Assembly: GCA_014529385.2 (NCBI GenBank)
Contig: CM043958.1
Span: forward strand, 147,431,885-147,495,884
From: Adiantum capillus-veneris
Taxonomy: Eukaryota; Streptophyta; Polypodiopsida; Polypodiales; Pteridaceae
DNA: 64,000 bases
Direction: 5' to 3'
Shown: in pieces, positions 35,899 through 47,698 of the stretch
Layout: the number at the start of each line of letters is the position of its first letter
Position numbering within the stretch: the stretch's first letter is position 1
Notes under the pieces: generated by a model
Seen by the model: the letters and a program-made list of their open reading frames with translations, nothing else
Told to the model about the DNA's origin: nothing
The model's database searches: none
Position numbers and translations under genes: made by a program

Positions 35899-35961
35899 TC
35901 CTGTCCTCAGGGCATGGCACTTCCCTTTACTCATGTGCCAGCTCTCGTTCACCGCATCACT

Positions 35962-35971
35962 CCAGGGGGGA
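35962..35971 (+). promoter_or_regulatory. Polypurine tract
   Basis: CCAGGGGGGA, two bases before the 3' LTR, the primer for plus-strand synthesis. Confidence 0.9.
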
Positions 35972-35973
35972 TT

Positions 35974-36198
35974 TGTTACCATATACATGTGGTAGTGATG
36001 TGTGTGAACACACTAGGACCGCCGGGGCATTTTTTCCCTCTTTAGGAGGTTTTTGCCCCCGTGCATTGTATATACGCCCATCACTCTAGGGCTATCCATC
36101 TTTCCATTGCACACTAAGAAACACTCTCTATTGTGTGCCTTGAGCTTCCTTCGTCTTCTCCAAGCTGTGTGTGTTTCTCTGCAACCCTAATTCCAACA
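35974..36198 (+). repeat. Copia 3' LTR
   Basis: 225 bp, two differences from the 5' LTR; followed by TGATT at 36199-36203. Confidence 0.98.
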
Positions 36199-36203
36199 TG
36201 ATT

Positions 36204-36716
36204 AAGAAAACTTTGGTCAGTATCTAAATTGTCTCATTGTTGAAATGAGTTCTCTGATCTGAAAACAATCTCAATCGACAACCTAATTTGCAAATCGCAT
36301 GCTCATATAAGAACCATGTTGTTGACTTGGCAGTGTTGTTAGGTAACATTGTAGCCTCCACCCATTTGCTGACATAGCATGTTGCCATTACAATGTACTT
36401 GTTCTCCCTAGAGATCACCTTCTTGGATGGACCCATGAAGTCTAATCCCCATTTCATAAACTTATCTCATGGCTGGATGGGCATTGGAGGTGTCATGTCT
36501 ACTTTTGTTGGCCTTCCCATTATTTGACACATATCACAATTTTTACAAAAATCCCTAGCATCAGCCATCATAGTCTTCCACCATAGTCATGCTTGCAACA
36601 TCTTCTTGTGAGTGATATCATTGGAGAAATTTCCTCGAGAGCTCCCACTAAGAGTGTCTATAATCATGTGTATTCTCCATTGCATAGCCACACACCTTTG
36701 AAGAACCTCGTCATTT
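36204..36716 (-). pseudogene. Gypsy integrase, 5' half (right of copia insertion)
   Basis: Minus frames give LNDEVLQRCVAMQWRIHMII, KNCDMCQIMGRPTKVDMTPP and KWGLDFMGPSKKVISRENKY, then ATCYVSKWVEATMLPNNTAK. These are the zinc finger and first catalytic Asp (GLDFMGP) of gypsy integrase. The second Asp region, CRLRLFSDQRTHF, also survives. Continues past the copia element at 31020. Confidence 0.85.
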
Positions 36717-39506
36717 AGCATAGTAGCCACAGGTTGTGAGGCCGAAAGGAGCACCAGGGTTAATGTTTGGGAGCTTGAAGGTTCATCAAAACAACACAGT
36801 TCCATGTAGACTCTGCTTCTAGTGGCAAGGATGTGGGGGATGGGCTTGATGGTGTGCGGGTGCGTCCTAGATCTGGGATCCTCCGATGGAATTCATTAGC
36901 AATAAAGCAAAGAGGAAAATTGGCAAAATGCAGCAATAGGGAAGGAGGTCTTCCTGCGCAAACATTGCTGGAATGGCTAGTTCCAACATTATCAACCTCT
37001 CATTAAAGACTTATTTCAACTCAAAAATGTCATCTTTGGATTGTTGTTTGGCCGTGCTATTTTGTTCATTCTCTTCTATGGAATCTCCAGCGATTGACTA
37101 CTGCACCCACAGGGACTGCTCATCCATTCATACTCCCATTGCACACATGCATGGGGTAAGTATTACTGCAATCATTGTGGTTGCAAAAGTGTTGGTCTTT
37201 GTGGTCCGACAAGTGCATCTATGTCATGCCAAAATATAGTGCGTATTGTGTGATGCACTTCTCTCAAACTAAATAGAAAGACACTCTAGAATACATAGAA
37301 TACATGTTATATATTCAGACCAAATCATACATTTGGTTCATTGTGTGTGTGTTGCAACAAATTTAAAGTGGAACAACCTAGTTCCCACCTCGAATCACCA
37401 CCTCTTGAGATATCTTGTTAGGAATGTGCTATTATGCACCATGTACAACATTATACAAAAAAGCATGTCCAGGAGGTCAAAGAGCTTGCATTGGCCATAG
37501 AAACAAGGCTTCAATAGCATCAAAAATAGATCCTAAAACCTATCAATGTGATAAATAGACTTGAAGCAAGGATAGGAGTACAAGATGAAAATGGAAGCTC
37601 AAGCTAAGCCAAACCATAGGTATTTCACATCAAGAGGGATGAGGAAAAGCAAAGCACAAGAAATAAGTTGAGCAAGGTGCATAAAAAAGTGAGATGGAAA
37701 ATGGAGTCAACACCTAAGGCTAAAGAGCCTCAAGTTGAAGGTTTAATATTTGAGTGAATCAAGGGAGTCAATATATTGGTTGGCAAAATCTTTAAATCAA
37801 TCAATCCAATGCTAGAGCACAACCTACTTATAGGCTTTTTACTTTCTCAATGCAATACTAGAATTAAACGACTTCATGCGATGTGCAAAAATGTTATTAG
37901 AAACAATATTTTCTCCTCAATAACCTTGCCTTTTCTTGTGGTTTCTATTCTCAATTTTCCAAGGGAAAATTCTCTATGAATCGGGTTGTGGAGAACATGT
38001 TTGATGCTTTTGGATGAAAGAAGCCTATGTTGTGACTTGCTAGTAAACAATCTTGATGGTTTTGGTGTCTCAAGGTGATTATATGATTGACCTTTCCAAT
38101 GGAGGTGTGTAGAGACCTTTCTCAAAATTTGACAAGTGAATTTATATCAATCTTTGTTATAAGCAATAACATTAGAAACAAAACTAAACTTAAGAGGGAC
38201 AATTTTTAATACCAAAAAATACATCAATGGCATACCTTACTTATATTTTGTAGGGCATCACTTGATGCTATATTATATTTTCTTGTACATGGAAACATGA
38301 CAAAAATAATCGCATTCCACTCTACAAAAGCTAGACAAAATACACAAAATACATTTTGCCCATGATGATAAAAGAGAATACTATTGCAAGGAACATTTTT
38401 TACATTAAAAGTATCTATAAGGTCTAGCAGTTAGCCCTTCTCATTGTGCTTGTCAAGGAGACGGTGTGAGCAAGGTTATTTGTGCATATTGTAACGTCAA
38501 TGATTTAAGTATGCCATAGGATCGCTTGATCTCGACAAAACCCAAGGATACAATATTTGTGATGAGATTTTGGAGGTAGTTCCAACCACATATTGTTTTT
38601 GTTTGGTTGTGGGGTGGGTAGGTAGACTACAAGACTTTTATACTTCTAATCTTTTGAATCCATATTCTCGATTCAATTTTGCTTTATGAAATCAACTAGG
38701 ATTGCTCATGGATGATTGATTATTTCTTTGTCAAAAGTTAATGATCGTATATAGTAACTTGTATTGAAACAATTGATAAAATCAAAAGGCTTGCCTAGTT
38801 TTGTTGACTTATCTGAAGTGTAAGCTCCTCTCAACTCTTTCGCCTTATTTCTCTACACACACACACACACACATACATGCATGCACAAGAAGAGTACATT
38901 GCATATCATAGGTATCTTGCACCGGATTGTGGGAAATGGTAAGAATAACAAGATTTGACACTTAAATCTCAATTCTTTCATACTCACACATGAGTCAATC
39001 GGGGGGAGGGGGGTAAAATTTGTATTTTGCGGCTACATCTCGAAGAAATGCAATTATAGAATGGAGGAAGGGGTAACTCAAAAATAATTACCCCTTCTCA
39101 TGTGGGCGTCCCCTTAGTCTACACAAAAGGAGAGAGAACATTTTAATATCTTGACCTTTTTAATTTTCCCACTTCAAAATGTGGCATTGATTGCAAGGCT
39201 AATCAATGAGCATGTAATTATTTTTACAACCAGTCGATAGGTTTTTTCCTACCATGAAAATAAAGTAATAAAGTGACTTTGGAAGTTTAGTTGGCCCAAA
39301 AAGTTCAAGCAATGCTATGGCTTTGCCCTTTGACAAGCCAAACAAAACTTTGTTCCAATTGACTATGGAAGATGAACAAATTTCTTATAGCCTCTAAGGC
39401 ACTCATTGTTTTGTGAGAAATGGCTTTACTACCTTCAGACACTCCTCAAATATCATTTTCACTACCAGACCAAATTTAACGAACCATGGATGAAATTATT
39501 ACTCAC
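36717..39506. repeat. 2.8-kb block, copy B
   Basis: Direct copy of 25377-28199. It lacks about 38 bases near the left edge and has small indels, including an added segment near 39186-39215. Here the block joins integrase on its left, whereas copy A joins gag, suggesting a gag-to-integrase deletion in this element. Confidence 0.9.
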
Positions 39507-40040
39507 TAGATGCATCTCATCCTAGAGTTACAAAACTACTAGCACAACTAGTAATAAAAATTGTTCAGATTGAAACCATGAATAAAAAGAGACAGAGACC
39601 AACTAAATGAAGTAATAAAAAGTTAACCAAAACTCCAAATTTTGGGTAGAATAAAAAGATAACCAAAATAAATAATAACTAATACCTTGGTTAAAGAAAA
39701 TGTGACTGGACATCCAATTGGTAAATTGGTGTGTGTGTGTGTGTGTCTGTGTGTGTGAAATTCAAGGGATACAGATAAGCAAACTCCGGATGGAATTATG
39801 GTGGATTCAAGGGATCCTTGGGGGGCAAGCACCCTTTTAAACTTAAATGGGGCAATGTGATTTACTTAAGCATTTCAAGATCTTCAAATTCTTCCATCAA
39901 AACCATCGGGCAGAAGTGGAGGTGTGGTGGTAAGGGAGGGGATACTAGCGATGGTTGCAAATTGACAATTGATGTTGACCCTTGTCAGAGCCGAGCTTGC
40001 AAACAATGAAATGCAATATGTGAGGGTGGTGTGATTAGTC
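39507..40040. other. Unassigned, (GT)n run
   Basis: GT repeat at about 39728-39760; no gene seen. Confidence 0.6.
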
Positions 40041-42400
40041 ATAGACTGCTGGCATCCTGTAAAAATTCCTTGGCTCTAGCATCATAATGTTGTTTTATAG
40101 GAATTCTTGGCACACTTTTGTCAAATACCCAATTGCGATTGTAAATAGGGACCCTTGCCAATTTTTGTCATTGTCTACTACATTATTATTGGCCTCATAA
40201 ACTTCTATCTCTATTTTTAGGAATTCCTTGTCATTCTCCTTGATTTTTCAAAAACTTTAGCTTGTTCCCTAGCACCTCACATCTTATCCTATCCAAGTCC
40301 TTAGTGGTATCCTCCAACTTCATCTTTCTTTTTAGTCTCACTTCAGCATCACAGATTTTCTCAAGCGTCGTCATAATATGCTTATTCTTTAGTAGCAAAT
40401 CCTTCATCTCTTTTATCAAAACCTCATATTTTTTTTTGCAATTGTCTTGGCCTGCTCTTTTGCGTCACTTCTTTCTCTACACTTAAACTCTCAATAACGA
40501 TTGTGCACCTGTTCTTGCACATCTATTGCCTTTCTCTCCAACACTTGTAACTCAATTGTGTGGTCGAGCAGCTCTTATAACAAAGATCTTGGCACATAGG
40601 TATCGTTCTAGAAAGATAGTGGCATTACTTCATTGTCTTCATCAATATTCTTAGTGCATTAATCTTGTTGCTGATTTTTTGCTTTTCAAATCTGATCACT
40701 CTCAAATTCCTCAAGCTTGGGTGGCACTGATAATTTGACCTTGTGTCAATTTTTCTTCTTGGCCCACGCATGCTTTAGTCTTCACTGGTTTGGTCATGTT
40801 TACTTTGGCATGTGGTGGGCATGTGAGACTCCTTGGTTGTGCATCATTATCCAATGGTGGTATTTCTTCATCATCTTTATCTTCATCCTCTTTCAATAGA
40901 TTGACTACTTTGGAGTTTTGAGGTAGATCATATAATGGTGCCAACATCTTCACTTACTATTTTTAGCTCTTTCTTGACTTCTCCAATATACTTGTATTAC
41001 AAATTTTGTAACTCTATAGGATTAGCCACCTTGATAGCATCCTCACTATTGGTAGTAGCTACCATGGACCTCAGACTATGATTCTTAGACTCCAATGTGC
41101 CCATTTGATATAGGTGCTCCACCGTTTGGGTGAACCCAACATGGCATTGAGCTGCTTGCCACTCCCTTTTCTGCTATTGCAGCTTTTCCCCTGCAACCTC
41201 CTTGTTTGATTGCTCAATCACTACAAGTAACCTTTGCCTTTCTTCATCATGCTAAGAATTTTCTACTCCTTCTCTCTCCAAATTTGCACTATGCATCCAT
41301 AGGCTTCAAAGGGAAAGTTGTCATAATTGCTTTGCAAGGCCTCCAAGTCTTGCATGCACATGACTTGCTCCTGTGCTTTCTGAAGGAGAAGAGAGAGATA
41401 AATATGATCGTAATTGTTGTAGGCACTCTACATTGCTTGTATACCTCACAACACTACTACCAACATTAAGGAATCATTAAAGCTGAACTTCTAGGTTGGT
41501 TATTGTTTATTGAGAAACATTTGACATAATTTGGGAATCACTAGCATTTTGGGAGTTAGCCACCAATCCCTCTATTGGTTAATCGGCTACCTACCCACTG
41601 GTATCACTCAAGAAGGATTCACTTGAAGAGTGGGTGGCCTTACCTGGCCAGCTTACTCGAAGCTAACAGGTTAGTGATCCTACCAAAAAGGGCCGGTACT
41701 TTTCTTTCCTTTGGGGTGGGACTTCTTTTGACACTTGGATTATCACAAGCCCTTCCTTGGTCTGCTTACTGCTCTCAATTGGTACACTACTTTTGCCATC
41801 TTTTTCATTAGTTAATAGACTCTCTTTTTGTTTGCCTTTTTCCTTGGTCTCGGCTAGTACCAAAAGTACCACAACTTGCTTAGGCAACTCCTTTTCCACC
41901 TTGATAGCCTTTTCCACTAGCTGGATAGCACTACCTCCTTTGTTCACATTGATATCCAACAATGTCAGAATTTGATCAAGGTGCCAGGACCTTATGGTAG
42001 GGCCTTCATAGTCTTTGATAAACTGACAAAGTTTATAATGCACTAAACCTACCCATACAATCTGTTGCCCTTTCTCTGCACTTAGGACATAATTTAAGCC
42101 TTCTTTTGCCATTATATCACCCTTCAAGGGCATCCATATGTAGAGGAGAATTCACTCATTACCTCGGTTTGATTGCCTTTTTCTTCCCATATCTAACATA
42201 GTACTCCCCTTGTTGTTTATCATTGAAGTAATGCTCCACTATCTCGGTCGCGAGCTTTGGCAGCTCAAGACTTTTTATGGATTCCATCAAGGGGAAGTTT
42301 GAAACTTTAGGAAACATAATCAAGGGTGATAAACATATTTCTACCATCTGCTCAGAGTAGGCTATGGGTATCATCTTCACTTGCAATTATGGACTCCAAA
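40041..42400 (-). pseudogene. Minus-strand ORF remnants downstream of integrase, partly coiled coil
   Basis: Minus ORFs include 40231-40419 (MIKEMKDLLLKNKHIMTTLE and later heptad-like Leu/Lys), 40711-40953 (acidic KEDEDKDDEEIPP), 41663-42133 (MPLKGDIMAKEGLNYVLSAE, KAIKVEKELPKQVVVLLVLA) and 42159-42386 (IAYSEQMVEICLSPLIMFPK). They follow a minus-strand integrase at 43000-44060, so they may be an extra 3' ORF or a second element's gag. No named domain is visible. Confidence 0.35.
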
Positions 42401-42999
42401 TATGTCGGTACCTCTTGTGTATGGTGAGGGATGTTGTGGTACTGAGTGAGATGCACCAATTTAAGCCACTCATGGCATGGATTTTATGCATGAAGGCATA
42501 GCAAGTAACTACGTGATAGCCATGGAGAAGGAAGGTGCATAAATGAGGTAGAAACGCAAAAGCACAAAGTGCTAAGGACTATGTGTGCAAAGAGGGAAAG
42601 GCTTTCACGCACAAAATGAGTAGTAAAGTTTTGAGCTACAAGTTCATGTTGCCTTAAATAGTGACCTTTATTTTATCTATGAAATTTTTATTGAATTTGA
42701 GATCCACTACTGAGGTTGTGCCACAAACCTGCATGAATTGGTGGGTCGTATTCATCATGAATTTGAGCATTATGATTTAATATGCCTCCACAATGGGTGA
42801 TCTTCATCCTTGCACACATTAGAGGGAATCACAAAGCGTTATTCAAATCCGACATTGCCATGCCGATTTGAGGACTCAAGAACGATGAAATCAAATTCAT
42901 TGACACCTTGGGCTTGACACTAACATTCATTGACTTTAATGTACTACTCTGATATGGCCTTAGTTTGTACCCACTAATCGGTTTCTTCGAATATTCCCC
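42401..42999. other. Unassigned
   Basis: No supported gene; possibly the integrase C-terminal extension or LTR of the neighbouring minus gypsy. Confidence 0.4.
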
Positions 43000-44060
43000 A
43001 TCTAATTGCCAAAGCTAGAACATGCCATTGTTGACTTATGCACAAAATATGGGCCAATCCATCTGAGCATCAATTTGCCTAGAATTTTTTGGGCCCTTGT
43101 GTTGAAAACTAACACCAGATATCCCTCTTTGAAATCTCTAATCTTTGAATGACGACCAACATATTTCTTTCTTCTCATCTACACAATATCACTTACAGCT
43201 TGAGCGTGTAACCAATTTTCTTTAAGCAACAGTTTTTGCATCCTTGCTTCCTCTGATTGCTCCATTGACAATCTTTCTTATATTGCTAGTAATCTCATGC
43301 TCAACACTATAAATTCCATTGGCATGACTGCTTCGGTGCCATACACCATCTTAAGTGGAGTAAAACCAGTGCTCACTTTGTAAGTTTCCCTAAATGCCCA
43401 AAGTGCCAAGTGCAACTTATACACTTAATGTGTTTGGTGCTCTTCAACTATTTTCTTTAGAACGTTTTACAAAATCTTTTTTGTAGACTCGTCTTGCCCA
43501 CTCACTTGAGGGTGGTACATGGTTAAGTTCTTGTGCACTATGAGATGAGTTTTGTTTGGTGCTCTTCAACTATTTTCTTCAGAATGTTGTATAAAATCTT
43601 GTTTTTAGTCTCGGCTTGCCCACACACTGGAGGGTGATACATGGTTGATTTCTTGTGCACTATGAGATGAGTTATGACCAACTCCTAAACTACCTTATCA
43701 AAGAAATCAATTCCTTGATCACTATCAACCTTATTGGACACCCAAACTATGTACTAATATTCTTGTATAGGGACTTTGCTAGCCCAACTCCTTCCTTTGT
43801 TGTTCTCAGTGCTTTGGTTTCAGCCCACTTTGTGTAGTAATATATAGCTACCAATAGGTATGCATTATTGGTTAACCATGCTATTGGCTTGAATAGACCA
43901 ACAAATTTTTCAAACGGGCCAAGCGAGAGAACCAACATATGCCTCAAATTGTCCTTCTAGGTTGGTTTTCATGTCCTTTGACAAGGATGGCATGTCCTTA
44001 CATGTAAGCTTGCATCTCTAAACAAAGTTGGCCACCAAATCCAGTCAACATGGTCATAAA
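43000..44060 (-). pseudogene. Gypsy integrase, minus strand
   Basis: The minus ORF at 43747-43947 has FKPIAWLTNNAYLLVAIYYY then TKWAETKALRTTK, the integrase core after the first catalytic Asp, with the usual DY pair changed to YY. To the right, frames show WWPTLFRDASLHV and TCHPCQRT of the zinc finger. To the left come VCGQAETKNKILYNILKKIV (catalytic Glu region) and FTPLKMVYGTEAVMPMEF. Several stops; not functional. Confidence 0.75.
43432..43675. repeat. 122-bp tandem duplication in integrase
   Basis: Units 43432-43553 and 43554-43675 both begin GTTTGGTGCTCTTCAACTAT and end ACTATGAGATGAGTT. They lie over the catalytic-Glu coding region, as does the duplication at 30511-30950 in a different element. 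Confidence 0.9.
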
Positions 44061-46358
44061 ATCATGCTAGCATGCTCAGTTTGAAGAAATCAATAGCATA
44101 ATTGGTCCTTAAAGCATGAAAGCATGTTTGGTGTCAAGACAATGCTTGACACAAGCTTGTGCTTAATTGAAAAGAGTGTGCATGGTCCTTGAACCATGCT
44201 AGAATTCTTTGTCCTTGGACCATGCTCGAATGCTTGGTCCTTGGAAGTTGGACCATGCTAGAATTTTGCATTGCACAATGGTCCTACATCCTTTCTACCA
44301 TGCTTGATACAAAGACAATGCTTGTGTATCAAAAAAACAATGAACATGATTTGACCATAGCTCAATGCTTGAATGTTGGGTCTAAAGAGTCTAAAAACAC
44401 ACAAGCGGATGTGACCTCAAGCCCAATCTACCATGTAAGGGATCAATACCCGACTTATATTCTAAGTCCTCATGCAACATTGAAGTTTTTGAATGGTCCA
44501 AAATTCTAAGATTCTAGCTATTAATATGTTATTTGAGCCACATAAAAGTGAGGAGTATTGCAAGACCATGCTCCCATCAAGGAAGTGATATTGAGATGGA
44601 TTTTTTTGGCCCAAGACCACTCTTAGTCTCCCAAGAGCATATCAACATGGCAACTCTTTCCAAGAGCATGCTTCAAGTTTCAAACTATTTAGGGATTTGA
44701 AACCAAGATACAAAGCTTGATCTCTATTCTAGAATGTGTGGTTGTAAAAATTAACTATCATCCTTGGTCCTAGGACCATGCAAGTATGATATGTCATATG
44801 ATCATGCTTGAGTTGTCTGTCTCAAGTCTACACATGAATGAAAATGTTGTTCCTCATCCACAAGCCATTCTAGGATGCTTGGTTTTGGAACCAAAGTTGG
44901 ATATTCAGTACATAATAGTCCATGCTTAGTGGAGGGACCATGCTTGAGTTCCCAAATAATGAGGATGGCTTTGATGGTGAGTTTATGTGATCACAAAATC
45001 ATACTACCATTAAAGGGATCAATAGAAGCCTTGAATTCTTGGTCCCAAATGGTTCAAAATTCCTTATGAACATTGAGTATTATTGCAACCCATGTTATCA
45101 TCCTAACGATAGAGATCAAGCTTGGAATCTTTGTCTCAAGTCTTGGTATCAAGATGAATCTTGAGCTCCCAAATAGTATCACATAATGCTTTGGTTGTCA
45201 GTACCTTATATCTAAATACACAATAGTGAGCATGGTCATAAGACCATGCTTTAAAAGGAAGAAAATTTTTGGACTTGAAACCATGGTATAAATCTTGAAT
45301 AAAGGATCATGCAAGGGTGATAACTCACGAGACTATGCCAGGATGCTTGGTCATATGACCATGCTCGGATGCTTGAATGTTAAGAATTCATTTTGGCCTC
45401 CCCAAAATGCTTGGTTCTATGATTGTGCTAGATGCGGTCATGGTCCCAGGACATTTCAAGGTTTCTTGATCTCAAAACCATATTAAACATTAAAACTCTA
45501 GCAAGATGCTTGGTATCAAATCTGTGATTAAATTCCAACGACCATTATAAAATGCTTGGATGTACAAAATTCAACATAGGGCAACGGATCATGCAAAATG
45601 TGATGTCGTTGTTTTCATAGGTCTTAGTCCTAGGATCATGATTGAATATTGGGAAAATTATCAAAATATCTTTCAAATTATTGAAATTTTTCAAAATACC
45701 CTTCAATTTTTAATATACCCTTATATCATTTTTGAGTGGATTACCCCAATTTTTGCATTTTCTAGTCTTTTTGACAATAGAGAACTATCTTTAAGTGCAT
45801 CAAGATCAAACTAGTCACTATTAAGCTCTCAACTAGAAGCATTTGTGTCTCAAAAATATGAAAGATTTCATCTTCAAAGCCCACGATACCATGTAAAATC
45901 CTAGTTGGAGCATCTCACTGAGTTGCAATCTTTCTATAAAGAGTTGCAAAAAAAATTGTCTTTGGAGATATTTTTACAGTTAATGAAGAGTATTTTGGTA
46001 GCATGCTGGGTTCTAAGGCCATGCATGAATGCAAAGAGTGCGTATGGTTGGTCCTAATATCTTTGTCCCAAGTACAAGGCTGGATGCTTCATTCAAAGGC
46101 CAATTTTGGATGCGTCATCCCACGATGATGCTTGAACTTGAATACACAAATTTTCCATGGTCCCACGACATGCTTGGGTGCTAGCTCCTAAGACCATGAA
46201 TTGATGCTCTTCCCAAGACTCAGGTGCTTGGTCACAAGTCTTTGAAAGCTTGGATGCTTGGTATATGCTAACATGGTCACATCATGGTTTTGGAATTCTT
46301 TGTGATTGCACCTACCATCCTATAACATGTTAACATGCTTAGTTCTAAGGCCATGCAT
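44061..46358. repeat. GACCATGCTT-rich array 1
   Basis: Dozens of degenerate GACCATGCTT/ATGCTTGGTC words over 2.3 kb, some as palindromes such as AAGACCATGCTTT. No gene. Its first bases (44043-44110) match the reverse complement of about 56440-56505 in array 2. Confidence 0.75.
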
Positions 46359-46506
46359 GAATGTAAAGAGTGGGCAAGGTTGGTTTTGTTGGAATTAGGG
46401 TTGTAGGAAAACATACACAACTTGAATGTAAAGAGTGGGCAATGTTGGTTCTGTTGGAATTAGGGTTGTACACAGCTTGAATGTAAAGAGTGGGCAAGGA
46501 TGGTTC
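46359..46506. repeat. Tandem copies of LTR end plus flank
   Basis: Units begin GAATGTAAAGAGTGGGCAA at 46359, 46424 and 46479 and continue into TGTTGGAATT(A/T)GGGTTG, the copia LTR end. The first two units are truncated after a short LTR piece; the third runs into the full LTR. Confidence 0.9.
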
Positions 46507-46735
46507 TGTTGGAATTTGGGTTGTAGGAAAACATACACAGCCTGGAGAATATGAAGGAAGCTCAAGGAACACAACAGAGAGTGTATTACTTAGTGTGCAA
46601 TGGAAAGATAAGATAGCCCTAGAGTGATGGGCGTATATACAATGCACGAGAGAAAAAACCTCCTAGTGAGGGAAAAAATTCCCCGGTGGTCCTAAGTGTG
46701 TTCACACACATCATTACCACATGTATATGGTAACA
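46507..46735 (-). repeat. Copia 3' LTR, minus strand
   Basis: 229 bp, TGTT...AACA on plus, related to the 31026 LTR with scattered substitutions. Confidence 0.93.
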
Positions 46736-46775
46736 AATCCCCCCTGAGAGTGACGCAGTGAATGAGAGCTAGCAC

Positions 46776-47698
46776 CTAGAGTATAGCAAAGTGCCATGCC
46801 CTGAGGACATGATCAGCCCACAAAGGGGAGTAAGCCCAAAGCTTGCAGAAAGCTTCAAACTTCTCATGAGACAATGCCTTTGTGAAAAGATCTGTAGGGT
46901 TTTCCTGTGTTGGCACATAAACCAAGTTGATCTCTCCTACTGAGAGTCTCTTCCTGACATAGTGGTAATGCACCTCAATGTGCTTTGTGCGAGCATGGAA
47001 AACTAGGCTCCTCACAACTGTCAATGCACTCTAACTATCAATGTAGATAGTGTTGGCAGTGTCCTATCCAACACCCAAATCAGCCATAAGGTGTCTGAGC
47101 CATACACACTCAACCACAGTTGTGAAGAATTCTATGTACTCAGCCTCACAACTGGAAGTGTCCACAGTAGGTTTCTTCTTTCTCAACCATGATATGCATG
47201 AACTACCGAGCATGAAACAAAAACTACTTGTGGACACTCGTGTGTCAAAACAGTGAGCCCAATCTGAGTTCAAAAAAGCATGTAAATCTGGCAACAATGA
47301 TCCCCCCTTGGATAATACAAGTCAATAAGTAAAGTGCCACTCAAGTAGCAAAGAATCTTATTGGCAGCCTGCCAATGCTTAGACCCTAGGCTATGCATAA
47401 ATTTGCTAACTTGTGAGATTGCAAACTGAATATCTGGCATTGTGTTGTATACATAAATAAGACAGCCAATAGCAGTTCGGTAAAGAGTGACATCGGTAGG
47501 ATCACCAACATCATGAAGACTAGATTTCAAACCTATTTCCATAGGAGTGGCCATAGGTTTGCAATCCTCAAGTTCAAAATTACATAGCATTGTCTCTATG
47601 TAAATTGTCTAACACAAGACAATACTACCATCACACTGCTTAAACTGTATACCCAAGTAATTATGCAGCAGCCCCAAATCTTTCATCTTGAAAGTAGC
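46776..47698 (-). pseudogene. Copia RNase H and RT C-terminal region
   Basis: Minus ORFs read VFHARTKHIEVHYHYVRKRL, SFCFMLGSSCISWLRKKKPT and LEDCKPMATPMEIGLKSSLH, all found in the same order in the young element. Frames change several times. Confidence 0.88.

Larger units (their letters stand above)
31026..36198 (+). mobile_element. Young, nearly intact Ty1/copia element
   Basis: 5173 bases with 225-bp LTRs that differ at only two positions, a 5-bp target-site duplication (TGATT), primer-binding site, polypurine tract and all domains in copia order: gag, protease, integrase, RT, RNase H. The only coding break is one missing base near 31984/31985 in gag. It is inserted inside a minus-strand gypsy integrase. 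Three decayed relatives lie in the window (19880-22410, 46507-55370, 61973-63628). Confidence 0.98.
46507..47698 (-). mobile_element. Copia fragment, 3' part, minus strand
   Basis: LTR at 46507-46735, polypurine tract at about 46736-46746 (read on minus CAGGGGGGATT), then RNase H and RT C-terminus up to 47698. It is cut there by a gypsy element and continues at 55093-55370. Several stops and shifts. Confidence 0.92.

Noticed and set aside
25377-39506. The two 2.8-kb blocks as LTRs of a single element with internal region 28200-36716
   Set aside because: The block edges lack a clear TG...CA pair and target duplication, copy A joins gag while copy B joins integrase, and a plus-strand RT lies between them, so one simple element does not fit.
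41663-42133. 156-codon minus ORF as a host gene
   Set aside because: It lies among retroelement remnants, has no recognisable domain or splice structure, and is more likely an element-derived ORF.
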